Under the pieces are notes generated by a model that worked only from the letters and a program-made list of their open reading frames with translations, was not told the origin of the DNA and did no database searches. Source: Shewanella sp. SG41-4 (GTDB lineage Bacteria > Pseudomonadota > Gammaproteobacteria > Enterobacterales > Shewanellaceae). From it: a stretch of DNA of 57,992 nt. Positions 19,573-27,995 of this stretch are shown piece by piece. The DNA lies in contig NZ_JACJFI010000005.1 in assembly GCF_014164505.1 (NCBI RefSeq), positions 1 through 57,992 of the forward strand. The letters run 5' to 3'. Each line of letters begins with the position of its first letter. The stretch's first letter is position 1. A program made the position numbers and the translations under genes.

Positions 19573-19842
19573 TTATACCAATCAGATTAATTATCTCATC
19601 AGTTCAGAGCGTCTCAAACTTTTCAATTCAAGGTGCATTAATATAGGAATCGTTATTCCTTTTTGAGTTAATGCAGCGAAGCAGTGGAATGCTTTAGATG
19701 CTTGCGAAAGACGGGTTTCAAATCACGTTACTCTGCGTTGAGGCCTTTGGACGTAAAATAACTATGCCTTTAAGTCTTCATCTTGATTAACGTCATTTGA
19801 ATTCCCGCTGCATGAGCTGACAACTAATACGATTGGTATTAA
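19573..19842. mobile_element. MITE-like non-coding element
   Basis: About 270 bases are bounded by imperfect terminal inverted repeats: TTATACCAATCAGATTAATT on the left and, read on the other strand, TTAATACCAATCGTATTAGT on the right. Nothing inside is coding. An internal AGGAAT/ATTCCT hairpin is present. This is the plan of a miniature inverted-repeat element; elements with ATACCAATC ends are, as far as I recall, common in marine gammaproteobacteria. Its right end supplies the stop codon of the next gene. Confidence 0.6.
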
Positions 19843-20519
19843 TAATGACAGCGATGCATCATGACATTGGTGATAATTTGATGTGTTGGAGCGACCTGAG
19901 GTTTTAAAGCCACTAGGTACATCGACTCTGCAACCGTGTGTGCATCAATGGGCTGATATTTACGCAGCGGGCCGATAAATAAAAACGATAAACCACCAAA
20001 AAGGATTTGGCCTATATCTTCCATAAAACGGCTATTATCTCGCGGGCCTAATAATAAGCTCGGTTGAAAAATATTGAGTACCGGTAAAGATAGCGCCTTA
20101 AGTTCTTGCTCTACTTCGCCTTTGATCCGGTTATAGAACACAGTTGATTTAGCATCCGCGCCCAATGCGGTCACCACCATAAATTTAAGCGAAGGATTTG
20201 CTTGAGCTTGGATGAGTTTAGCAAAAGCTAATACGGCTAATTTATCCACTTGAATAAAAGCTTCTTCACTGCCCGCTTGTTTAATTGTTGTGCCTAAACA
20301 GCAAAACGCATGATCCACTTTTTCGGCTAATGTGAGCTCATGTACTTCGTCAAGTTGGCAGCAAATAAAGTGCACTTTTTCAGCACCAAATTGATGTTCG
20401 ACCAAATTAGGTGCCGAACGGCCAATAACCAATACTTTACTATAATGTTCACTTTCAATGATGCGAGTGAGTAAGGTACTCCCCACTAACCCCGTCGCAC
20501 CTATTATTGCTGCAATCAT
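19839..20519 (-). CDS. NAD(P)-binding oxidoreductase, atypical SDR
   Basis: I start at ATG 20519 (226 residues), which has AAAGGG upstream. The N-terminus IIGATGLVGSTLL is the GxxGxxG nucleotide-binding turn of atypical short-chain dehydrogenases of the TIP30/HTATIP2 or YwnB type. FCCLGTTIKQAGSEEAF, VTALGADAKSTVFYNRIKGEVE and FQPSLLLGPR follow, all typical of this group; YNRIKG supplies the Tyr-x-x-x-Lys pair. The substrate is unknown. The last codons and the TAA run into the end of the MITE-like element, so the natural C-terminus may have been replaced. Confidence 0.8.
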   Translation of the reverse strand: MIAAIIGATGLVGSTLLTRIIESEHYSKVLVIGRSAPNLVEHQFGAEKVHFICCQLDEVHELTLAEKVDHAFCCLGTTIKQAGSEEAFIQVDKLAVLAFAKLIQAQANPSLKFMVVTALGADAKSTVFYNRIKGEVEQELKALSLPVLNIFQPSLLLGPRDNSRFMEDIGQILFGGLSFLFIGPLRKYQPIDAHTVAESMYLVALKPQVAPTHQIITNVMMHRCHY

Positions 20520-20753
20520 ATAACCCTTTAGAAAGCTAAACCGACTCACTAGACTCTAATCTGTCGCCCGAACGGTTTCAATAAGAATATTTTAATAGCA
20601 ATTATTATCCTGTTTGTTAGCTTAGGGCTATTACAAAAAAATAACGGTTGTTGAAAAATAATTTTTTACTCGGTAATAGAATAACAACCACAACAACAGC
20701 CAAAACAAAATTTAAAACCACAATGAAAATAAGAACAACAATTAGGATGGATT

Positions 20754-21425
20754 ATGAGCCAAGCGCATTTACCACTAACCGATTTTATTGAGTATTCCCC
20801 AGATGAAATGCTCAAGCGGGCACAAGATAATTATCAGCAAGTTAAACGACGACATTCAATACGGGCATTTTCTGATCGCGCTGTACCGCAAGCCATTATT
20901 GAACAGTGTATATTAGCGGCGGGCACTGCACCCAATGGTGCTAACCATCAACCATGGCATTTTGTGGCGATAAATAGCCCACAGATAAAAGCGCAAATTC
21001 GTCAACAAGCAGAGGCCTTAGAGCAAGCGTTTTATGCTGGTCGCGCCGGTGAAGAGTGGTTAGATGCATTAAAACCTTTAGGCACCAATGCTGATAAACC
21101 TTATTTAGAACACGCGCCATGGTTGATCGCAGTGTTCAGTAAAAAGCGCACTGAAGCTGCGGGTGAGCAGAAGAGTAATTATTATGTACATGAGTCTGTT
21201 GGGATTGCGACTGGGTTTTTAATTCAAGCATTACATCATGCAGGTCTTGGCACATTAACGCATACACCAAAACCAATGAGTTTTTTAAGCAAAGTATGCG
21301 GGCGCGACAATGATAATGAACGTCCGTATATGCTCATTATTGCTGGGTATCCTGCAGATGATGCCACCATTCCACAGCATGCTACTGAAAAAAAGTCGCT
21401 CGATGAGATTTGTGATTTTATTTAA
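20754..21425 (+). CDS. Nitroreductase, iodotyrosine deiodinase type
   Basis: This FMN-dependent nitroreductase-fold protein has 223 residues. RRHSIRAFSDRAVP at residues 32-45 and NGANHQPWHF at 61-70 are the FMN-binding motifs. An insertion at 85-118 carries Glu90, Tyr94 and Lys115, with the exact spacing of Glu157, Tyr161 and Lys182 that bind the zwitterion of halotyrosine in human iodotyrosine deiodinase. Surrounding residues (W102, TN at 111-112, YL at 117-118) also fit. It is likely a reductive dehalogenase for halotyrosines or a close relative. AGGATGG precedes the ATG. Monocistronic. Confidence 0.8.
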   Translation: MSQAHLPLTDFIEYSPDEMLKRAQDNYQQVKRRHSIRAFSDRAVPQAIIEQCILAAGTAPNGANHQPWHFVAINSPQIKAQIRQQAEALEQAFYAGRAGEEWLDALKPLGTNADKPYLEHAPWLIAVFSKKRTEAAGEQKSNYYVHESVGIATGFLIQALHHAGLGTLTHTPKPMSFLSKVCGRDNDNERPYMLIIAGYPADDATIPQHATEKKSLDEICDFI

Positions 21426-21461
21426 TGGTGTTCGCTGGTAATCTATCTGTATTTACAGAAT

Positions 21462-21533
21462 GACTGCTTGTAAAATGATTGCTTGTAAAATGATTACTTG
21501 TAAATGACTACTTGTAAATTGATTGTTGGTAAG
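21462..21533. repeat. Imperfect 15-base tandem repeat
   Basis: About five units of the form GATTGCTTGTAAAAT (15, 15, 14, 15 and a diverged last unit) follow each other between the nitroreductase gene and the next gene. Confidence 0.8.
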
Positions 21534-21585
21534 AATATTATTGATCTAAATGATCGTCGCTAGGTATGTATTAAAAGGAGTTAAT

Positions 21586-21960
21586 ATGAAATTGTTAAGT
21601 TCGTTGTTGGTTTGCACTCTAGGTGGAATAGTCTCCATGCTGGCTGAAGCTGACGATGCTCAATTAGGCCACTTAGTCGAATTATCGATAACACACAATG
21701 ATAACTCTATTGGGTTAAGTTGCTTGCCAAGGACAGAAGCTGCTGGCGAAACTGCTGATTGGGTCATTGAGTGTAACCGTTTGGCTTATCAATATTTAAT
21801 CAGCCAGACGGGCGCAGGTATTGAGTTTAATCGCCAAGTGAATAAAAAGCCTTTTGGTATGGCGGCAGATTTTATGGCGAAAACTTTAATGTCAGATCCA
21901 TCAGGATTTAAGGCAGTCAATATTGCTCAAGAGTTTGAGTTTACTCATAACAAAACCTAA
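21586..21960 (+). CDS. Small periplasmic protein of unknown function
   Basis: The start is ATG 21586 with AAAGGAG upstream; the 21550 frame start has no binding site. The 124-residue product has a Sec signal peptide (KLLSSLLVCTLGGIVSMLAEA), so it is probably periplasmic. The mature part has two Cys (LSCLPRTE and IECNRLA) about 20 residues apart that may form a disulfide. I do not recognise the family. Confidence 0.65.
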   Translation: MKLLSSLLVCTLGGIVSMLAEADDAQLGHLVELSITHNDNSIGLSCLPRTEAAGETADWVIECNRLAYQYLISQTGAGIEFNRQVNKKPFGMAADFMAKTLMSDPSGFKAVNIAQEFEFTHNKT

Positions 21961-22112
21961 CAACCTCACTTACGGTCTCGATTTTGTTTACATTTAGCTG
22001 AATATATAATTAACACTCCGTAGTAATAATATTACTGACGGGCGTGTTTATCCGTTCTTACTAATCTGCAGTAACTTTCATGATTGAAATAACCCGATAC
22101 GATTAACTAAAA

Positions 22113-23039
22113 TTAGTCATATAACGAGGGTGTATCTTTTGTTGGACGGGTTTTAAAACGACGATGTAGCCACATATATTGCTCCTTGTTGCGGCTAATC
22201 AATTGTTCAACAATCTGGTTACCACGAATGGCGTCGTCTGTTTCATTATCACCAGGAAAGTTTTCTAAAGGCGGCATTATTTCAAGGGTGTAGCCTTTAT
22301 CATCGCTATTACGTTCAACAAAAAATGGCACCACATTGGCTTTACCTAATCTCGCCAATGAAGTTGCTCCAGTAATAGTGGCAGCATCGGGTACGCCAAA
22401 AAAGGGAATAAACACCGCGCTTGAACGGCCAAAATCTTGATCGGCGGTATACCAAATAACATCAGGGCTACGCAAACTGCGGATCATTTGGCGTACGTCG
22501 CGTTTAGGCACTAAGCCTTTGTTTGAACGTAAACGGCCTTTGACTTGTAAGTATTCCATCACCGGATTGTTATGGGGACGATATACTCCAATTCCAGGAG
22601 CAAACTGGCCAAATATACGCGCGCCCATTTCAAGCGGTAAGCAATGCACGGCAAATAAAATCACCCCTTTGCCATTGTCTAAGCTTTGACTAACATGCTC
22701 AGTACCTTTAATGGTCATGTGTTGTTGCACGCGTTCGTTTGACCACCACCATGCGTTAATGGTGTCGAATACCGCTTTACCGGTTTCTTCAAAAGTACGC
22801 TCAAGCAGGTGTTGCTTGTCTGCATCACTCATATCAGGAAAGCATAAATCGATATTGCGCTTAGCTGTATGGGTTCTTCCGCCTGCAAATTTCATCACTA
22901 ATCTACCAATGCTACGGCCTATTTTCATTTGCCAAGACAGAGGTAATAGTAAGGTTAAACGCATTAAACCGACGCCAAACCACATAGGCCAATGTTTAGG
23001 ATGATATAAATTAGAAGAAAATTCGGCTTTCTCGACCAC
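22113..23039 (-). CDS. Lipid A lauroyl/myristoyl acyltransferase (LpxL/LpxM family)
   Basis: A Kdo2-lipid A late acyltransferase by its sequence from YHPKHWPMWFGVGLMRL onward. The catalytic HxxxxE is HCLPLE, and YRPHNNP and TADQDFG are conserved family blocks. It transfers a secondary acyl chain at the inner membrane. I choose GTG 23039 with GAG upstream (309 residues, close to the family's 306-323). The longest frame starts with TTG at 23108, only 35 bases from the divergent hldE start. Divergent from hldE, another lipopolysaccharide gene. I cannot tell LpxL from LpxM or LpxP. Confidence 0.85.
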   Translation of the reverse strand: MVEKAEFSSNLYHPKHWPMWFGVGLMRLTLLLPLSWQMKIGRSIGRLVMKFAGGRTHTAKRNIDLCFPDMSDADKQHLLERTFEETGKAVFDTINAWWWSNERVQQHMTIKGTEHVSQSLDNGKGVILFAVHCLPLEMGARIFGQFAPGIGVYRPHNNPVMEYLQVKGRLRSNKGLVPKRDVRQMIRSLRSPDVIWYTADQDFGRSSAVFIPFFGVPDAATITGATSLARLGKANVVPFFVERNSDDKGYTLEIMPPLENFPGDNETDDAIRGNQIVEQLISRNKEQYMWLHRRFKTRPTKDTPSLYD

Positions 23040-23143
23040 GGACAACTCGTCTAGTTCACAAAAATTATTTGTTATTCTACCACATATTTTGATGAAAATT
23101 AGGTACAATCACGGTTAATTTTTTACAAGACAGCGAATACACT

Positions 23144-24574
23144 ATGAAGGTTTCTCTCCCAGCTTTTGAAAATGCGCGCGTTTTAGTGATTGGCGATGTG
23201 ATGTTAGATCGCTATTGGGTAGGCCCTACGGGACGCATTTCACCCGAAGCCCCAGTACCTGTTGTTAAAATTAATCAAATTGAAGATAGACCCGGCGGTG
23301 CCGCCAATGTGGCATTAAACATTGCAACATTAGGTGGACACGTCCAGTTAGCGGGCATAGTCGGTCAAGATGAAACCGCACAAGCATTAACCCAAGGGGT
23401 AAAAGTGTTTGGGGTAGAACCGCAATGGTTAACCGTAGCAGACAAGCCGACGATTACTAAATTACGGGTATTGTCGCGTAATCAACAGTTAATCCGCTTA
23501 GATTTTGAAGAACAATTTGATAAAGCGACTAGCCAAGCGTTATTCGCGCAAAGCGAAGCGATTCTAGACAATGTCGATGTATTGGTATTGTCTGATTATG
23601 CCAAAGGCGCCATTGATGAACCTAAGGACTTTATTGCTAAAGCGCGAGCCAAAGGGGTAAAGGTATTAGTTGATCCTAAAGGACATGATTTTGCTCGTTA
23701 TCACGGCGCCTCATTAATCACCCCAAACATGAGTGAATTTGAAGCCGTTGTCGGTACGGTAACCAGCGAAGATGATTTAATCGAAAAAGCTCAGAAACTG
23801 ATTAAGTTGCACGACTTTGAAGCCATTTTAGTGACCCGTTCAGAAAAGGGCATGACCTTAGTGTCGCAAAACCAACCTGAATTGCACATTCCAACCGTTG
23901 CGCGTGAAGTTCACGATGTTACAGGTGCGGGTGATACAGTGATTTCTGCTTTAGCAACCTCAATAGCTGCGGGGGCGACATTAGCGCAAGCTTGTGCGAT
24001 TGCCAATACAGCAGCGGGTGTGGTTGTGGGTAAACTAGGTACTTCAACCGTTAGCCGCATTGAACTCATTCAAGCATTAGCTCTTAACCATGGAGAGTCT
24101 GGTTTCGGCGTAATGACAGAAGATCAATTAGTTTATGCGATGGATCAGGCGCGTTTACGCGGTGAGCGTATTGTAATGACCAACGGTTGTTTTGATATTT
24201 TGCATGCCGGCCATGTGAGCTATTTACAACAAGCCAAAGCCTTAGGTGACCGTCTTATTGTTGCTGTAAATGATGATAGCTCGGTGACGCGCTTAAAAGG
24301 CCCTGGACGTCCGGTTAATCCTGTTGATCGCCGTATGGCGGTTTTAGCGGGTCTAGCATCGGTAGACTGGGTGGTACCTTTCACAGAAGATACCCCACAA
24401 CGTATTATTACGCGATTATTGCCAGATTCTTTGGTTAAAGGCGGCGATTACAAAGTGGAAGATATTGCTGGTGGTGCTGAAGTGATGGCTGCAGGTGGCA
24501 AGGTTGAAGTGCTTGGATTTGAGGACGGTGTATCCACTACCGCCATTATTCAAAATATTATGTCACAAAAATAG
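23144..24574 (+). CDS. hldE: Bifunctional heptose kinase/adenylyltransferase HldE
   Basis: This protein of 476 residues has two complete domains. Residues 1-315 form a ribokinase-type D-glycero-beta-D-manno-heptose-7-phosphate kinase with [11 protein letters not shown] and the anion hole motif [11 protein letters not shown]. Residues 340-476 are a nucleotidyltransferase with [16 protein letters not shown] (HxGH) and later GGDYK. Together they make ADP-heptose for the lipopolysaccharide inner core. The next gene follows after three bases, so the two are likely cotranscribed. Confidence 0.96.
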   Translation: MKVSLPAFENARVLVIGDVMLDRYWVGPTGRISPEAPVPVVKINQIEDRPGGAANVALNIATLGGHVQLAGIVGQDETAQALTQGVKVFGVEPQWLTVADKPTITKLRVLSRNQQLIRLDFEEQFDKATSQALFAQSEAILDNVDVLVLSDYAKGAIDEPKDFIAKARAKGVKVLVDPKGHDFARYHGASLITPNMSEFEAVVGTVTSEDDLIEKAQKLIKLHDFEAILVTRSEKGMTLVSQNQPELHIPTVAREVHDVTGAGDTVISALATSIAAGATLAQACAIANTAAGVVVGKLGTSTVSRIELIQALALNHGESGFGVMTEDQLVYAMDQARLRGERIVMTNGCFDILHAGHVSYLQQAKALGDRLIVAVNDDSSVTRLKGPGRPVNPVDRRMAVLAGLASVDWVVPFTEDTPQRIITRLLPDSLVKGGDYKVEDIAGGAEVMAAGGKVEVLGFEDGVSTTAIIQNIMSQK

Positions 24575-24577
24575 TTG

Positions 24578-25564
24578 ATGCTTAGATACTGGCAACGGTC
24601 ATTACTCAAATTATTAAGCTGTAGCGTTGCTTGCGCGCCGTTATTGGTTTGTCACTTTGTTAATGCCGGCCAGGTTATTTCGACGCAACCTGTGACTGCT
24701 AGTCAGATCCAAACGACAGCGGTTATGATTGAAGATGGCTTGGTGAATGATGACATTCGCCAAGCTTATTTTACTCCAGTAGCATCCAAACAAGCGCTAG
24801 TCTGCTCTTTATCTTCACTGGTAAGGTGTATTGCATTACTCCCTTCGTCTTTACAACAACAAACTGCTTTTTCAGTTGCCAATATTCGTCGCGCTGTTGG
24901 GCGTAAAAGTGCGATGGTGCTGGTTGCGGAGCATCGTACAATAGCAGGGGTTATCATTATTAATCCTGCTAACAATATGGCTGAGCAGAGTGGCGCTATC
25001 GGCTTTACAACTTATCAATTGCGATTAGCCAACCAGATGCAATTAACCTTGTGGCACGAAATTGGCCATTTATATAACATTGCACTGCAAGGCAGCATTT
25101 TACCCTCATCTTTGACTGAATATCAGCATGAGTGGCTAGCGGATTTGTATTTGTTATGGCGTATTGGGCAGCATTATCAGCAACTCGATTTGGGCTGGCA
25201 ACAGTTTCATCGTCGAAATCTAGCGCTTATCAACGACAGTGCTAATTTGTCGCATTGGAGTGCGCCTCAACTTCAAGTCGCACTCAATCATTATGATGCC
25301 CAGCAATTAAAGCAGTTTACTCGCTATGAGGATTTTATAACCGCGGTTTATCCATTAATGCCGACCTGGTCGACACATGACTTAGGAGAGTTTTCTAGCT
25401 TAATTCAGCGTACTTTTAGCGCGGCTCAATCTTTGCCTAAGTATATGTTTTGGCGCCAATCAGATCTTATCGAAGTGTTGTCACCCACTTTAGAAAGGTT
25501 CATGGGTAAGACAGAATCACAACGTTGGCTTAAAAATAAATTCTTTATTGAAAATAATATGTAA
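24578..25564 (+). CDS. Predicted secreted HExxH metallopeptidase-like protein
   Basis: This protein of 328 residues from ATG 24578 begins three bases after the hldE stop. An N-terminal hydrophobic segment (about residues 8-30, ending near VNAGQ) looks like a signal peptide. HEIGH at residues 160-164 is a zinc-binding HExxH motif; about 20 residues later comes HEWLADLYLLW, whose Glu185 or Asp189 could be the third ligand, as in ImmA/IrrE-type and gluzincin-like arrangements. The upstream LTLW and downstream helix fit an active-site helix. No family recognised. Periplasmic metallopeptidase is an inference from these motifs. Confidence 0.55.
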   Translation: MLRYWQRSLLKLLSCSVACAPLLVCHFVNAGQVISTQPVTASQIQTTAVMIEDGLVNDDIRQAYFTPVASKQALVCSLSSLVRCIALLPSSLQQQTAFSVANIRRAVGRKSAMVLVAEHRTIAGVIIINPANNMAEQSGAIGFTTYQLRLANQMQLTLWHEIGHLYNIALQGSILPSSLTEYQHEWLADLYLLWRIGQHYQQLDLGWQQFHRRNLALINDSANLSHWSAPQLQVALNHYDAQQLKQFTRYEDFITAVYPLMPTWSTHDLGEFSSLIQRTFSAAQSLPKYMFWRQSDLIEVLSPTLERFMGKTESQRWLKNKFFIENNM

Positions 25565-25791
25565 ATTTTTGTTACCTGTTTTTGTTACCTTCTGCTGCAC
25601 ATTAAATTATGATTTTTAATAACCTTTGATTTTAAAGGGTAAATAAATAGTTATCGCGATAATGTTCTGTTTTACCCTAGCTATCTGCATATTGTACGGT
25701 TAAAGATGTTGTAAAATAGCGAATTCTTAGCAGAATTTTCTAGTTTGGTCTGGTAAGCTCTTGCACCAAAATAATTAGAGAGACTAAGTTT

Positions 25792-26253
25792 ATGGCCAAG
25801 CGTTCACGAGTTGAAACTGAGTTAACCGTTAACCAAATTTTAGATGAAGCCTTCAAGCAAATCCTTACTATTGGCTTTGAGGCTATGTCTTATACTACGC
25901 TGTCTGCCGCGACTGGTATCAGCCGAACAGGTATTAGTCATCACTTCCCGCGTAAAACAGAGTTTTTAGTGCGTCTAGATCAACGTATTGGGCAGTTTTT
26001 TATTGAAGGATTAGATTTTTCTTCGATAGCAGCACTAGAGCAATCATGGGCTGAAATTATGCAGCAATCTGAGCGAAAAGCCGTATTGCAACTGTTTTTC
26101 AGTTTATGTGGAAGTAATGACGAAAACGTGAAAATGCTCAAATCACTTAATATTGTCACCGAGGCTGCAGTTAAGCATTTTGCTGATGCTGGGCGTAAAT
26201 GTGTTGAGCAACTTATCGGTAATAGTGCATTGGTATTATTACAAGACATGTAA
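25792..26253 (+). CDS. Short TetR-family transcriptional regulator
   Basis: This protein has 153 residues. Residues 12-58 form a TetR helix-turn-helix: ILDEAFKQILTIGFEAMSYT, then ATGISRTGISHHFPRKTEFL. The ligand domain is about 95 residues, shorter than the usual 130 or more, so the protein may respond to a small effector or act with a truncated regulatory domain. No frameshift is evident. It stands alone; the strong inverted repeat at 26419-26458 lies after it. Confidence 0.8.
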   Translation: MAKRSRVETELTVNQILDEAFKQILTIGFEAMSYTTLSAATGISRTGISHHFPRKTEFLVRLDQRIGQFFIEGLDFSSIAALEQSWAEIMQQSERKAVLQLFFSLCGSNDENVKMLKSLNIVTEAAVKHFADAGRKCVEQLIGNSALVLLQDM

Positions 26254-26418
26254 CGACACCAATATACGCAACTAAACCAAGAGTAAGTAACTGATCAAAT
26301 TGCACTAGTTTGTTGTATGCACCAAACGTTTTGGCTATTTAAGTTTTACCCTGAAGTAACAAACCGGTATTTAAATTGACAATATGATCAATACGATATC
26401 GAAGAAACCATTCCATAT

Positions 26419-26458
26419 CGGTATCTGAGCATTCAACATATTGAATGCTCAGATACCG
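26419..26458. repeat. 18-base perfect inverted repeat without T-tract
   Basis: CGGTATCTGAGCATTCAA and its exact complement flank the loop CATA. Neither side is followed by a run of T, so this is not a canonical intrinsic terminator, though it sits between two convergent genes where one is expected. Confidence 0.9.
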
Positions 26459-26508
26459 TTATAGAATGATATTTAGTGAAAGATTAAGCATTGCTAACGT
26501 GTGTTGGT

Positions 26509-27207
26509 TTACACCAGTTTTCTACTTTCATATCTGTCGCACATTTGTTGCGCTTGTTCTTCATCAAATTCACGTAAACCGCTTAATACTAATGTTTTGA
26601 CTCCGCTACCAATCACTTTTCCTTCGCTTTGTAGTTCAAAGGTGAGCGTGACATCGCCACGCTTGCCATGAATCGCTAAATCTTGTTTGATAAGGTGCAA
26701 ACTGATGGTGCTGAAATCAAAATGATCTAAATGAAATGACATGCTTTCATAAATCACTAATGGACGATCAGGGTTAATCATGACCTTATATTGCTTCATC
26801 ATAGGCACAAGTACGTGGATAAAGTTCAATCCTGAAAAAGCGACATAACTTTCAATAAATGCCGCTGTTTGTATATCACACTTGCATACCTCACCCTGAC
26901 GTTCAATATGCAGATATTCTTTGCCTTTGGTGTCGCTAATGCTGAACTTATTAGCCACATTTTTATCGACGTGAAGCTCAACGTTGTCACCGACCATGCC
27001 AGCAAACTTAAACTGCATATTTTGGCTCAGACCATATTGGGTCAGCACTAATGCAAATAATAAATCACCCGGAACACAAAAGCGTTTAGCGCCCACATCA
27101 TGTATAGGGTTGAAATCTCCAGCAATTTTTTTTGCGAATTCACTAGCTTGTTTAGCCGAAATAAACACGCTTTGATCTTGCTTAGTAAAATAAGGTGATA
27201 AAAACAT
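26509..27207 (-). CDS. DUF3581 protein, hotdog-like
   Basis: This cytoplasmic protein of 232 residues matches DUF3581, a family of Shewanella and related genera with no assigned function. The segment AGDFNPIHDVGAKRFCVPGD at about residues 29-48 resembles the hydratase motif of MaoC-type hotdog enzymes (DxNPIH followed by A and a Gly). An acyl-CoA or acyl-ACP thioester substrate is therefore suggested, but the typical second half of that motif is altered (no xHG). The upstream region contains ATCAC-N5-GTGAT at 27242-27256, a possible operator. Confidence 0.7.
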   Translation of the reverse strand: MFLSPYFTKQDQSVFISAKQASEFAKKIAGDFNPIHDVGAKRFCVPGDLLFALVLTQYGLSQNMQFKFAGMVGDNVELHVDKNVANKFSISDTKGKEYLHIERQGEVCKCDIQTAAFIESYVAFSGLNFIHVLVPMMKQYKVMINPDRPLVIYESMSFHLDHFDFSTISLHLIKQDLAIHGKRGDVTLTFELQSEGKVIGSGVKTLVLSGLREFDEEQAQQMCDRYESRKLV

Positions 27208-27576
27208 AAAGAATAATTCTTATTAGTCAGTAGTAAGTCATATCACAGAGCGTGATTGTTAATGATAATTCTATAACAATTTTGGCGAATGCGAGACTAG
27301 GTTAGTGATAAAATCGATTAATGAGCGAGAGTTTACTGCATGATGGCAGATAAACTCACCCGATGACTATAAAAACCCTATATTGAGCTTAACTACAAGG
27401 CTTCTTTAGTGTGTTTATTTCTATTCCACTAGTGTCATCGGCAATAAAATAAGTCAAACATGCTTTTGCATTATGTCAGCATATCAAGATTACTAAGTGA
27501 ATTTAATCGAGATTTGCTGTGAATAACAAAATCAACTTAGCCGTCAGCATATCCTGAAATTGGATATAGGGTGATA
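27208..27576. other. Intergenic, no gene seen
   Basis: Spacer between the DUF3581 gene and the decayed small gene. AT-rich with stops in all frames. Apart from the ATCAC/GTGAT repeat I see nothing supportable. Confidence 0.4.
27242..27256. promoter_or_regulatory. Small inverted repeat upstream of DUF3581 gene
   Basis: ATCAC and GTGAT flank five bases, 35 bases before the DUF3581 start. It is a possible operator; the binding protein is unknown and the match may be chance. Confidence 0.25.
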
Positions 27577-27784
27577 TTAATTATTTTTCTGTTTTATTAA
27601 AATGCGTTTTTCAGTGTCATTTACATCGCCGACAAGAATTTCAATCAGCCCTTCTTGGCGCTATTTACGCTTTATCGACAGAGAATAGACCCGTTTTAGA
27701 ACCGTGAATATGCTTTGTTAGCAAACCCATCGCATGCATTGATAATGCAGACTTGAGATAAACACATTCGGTAGATTTATCCAT
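27577..27784 (-). pseudogene. Decayed or frameshifted small gene
   Basis: An ATG at 27784 opens 39 codons (beginning MDKSTECVYLKSALSMHAMG, ending TGLFSVDKA) that look like real protein. They stop at 27665-27667. The following 25 codons in another frame read RQEGLIEILVGDVNDTE then KRILIKQKNN and end at 27577. Together they would form a plausible protein of about 65-70 residues broken by a frameshift plus a stop near 27660. No strong binding site precedes the ATG. An 8-base repeat (GATAGATG) lies just upstream at 27801-27823. Confidence 0.35.
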
Positions 27785-27995
27785 GTTTTATCAGGCATTG
27801 TGGATAGATGGATAGATGGATAAGTGGTGATGCTGGCGAGGGTAATCAATTTGGGTTTAACGCTTGGTAATTGACTGTTTGTTTGTCACAAGATTTTGGC
27901 GAAATCTGTTTTGCACTAGGGTTTAAGGGGGTAATTTTATTTTTTTTAAGGTGGTGCAGCGGGTTCAGAGGATATATCTAAGCTTGTTAACCTTA

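Noticed and set aside
22022-22036. Palindrome AGTAATA-A-TATTACT after the small secreted protein gene
   Set aside because: Short and AT-only, expected by chance at this base composition, and not placed at a promoter or terminator.
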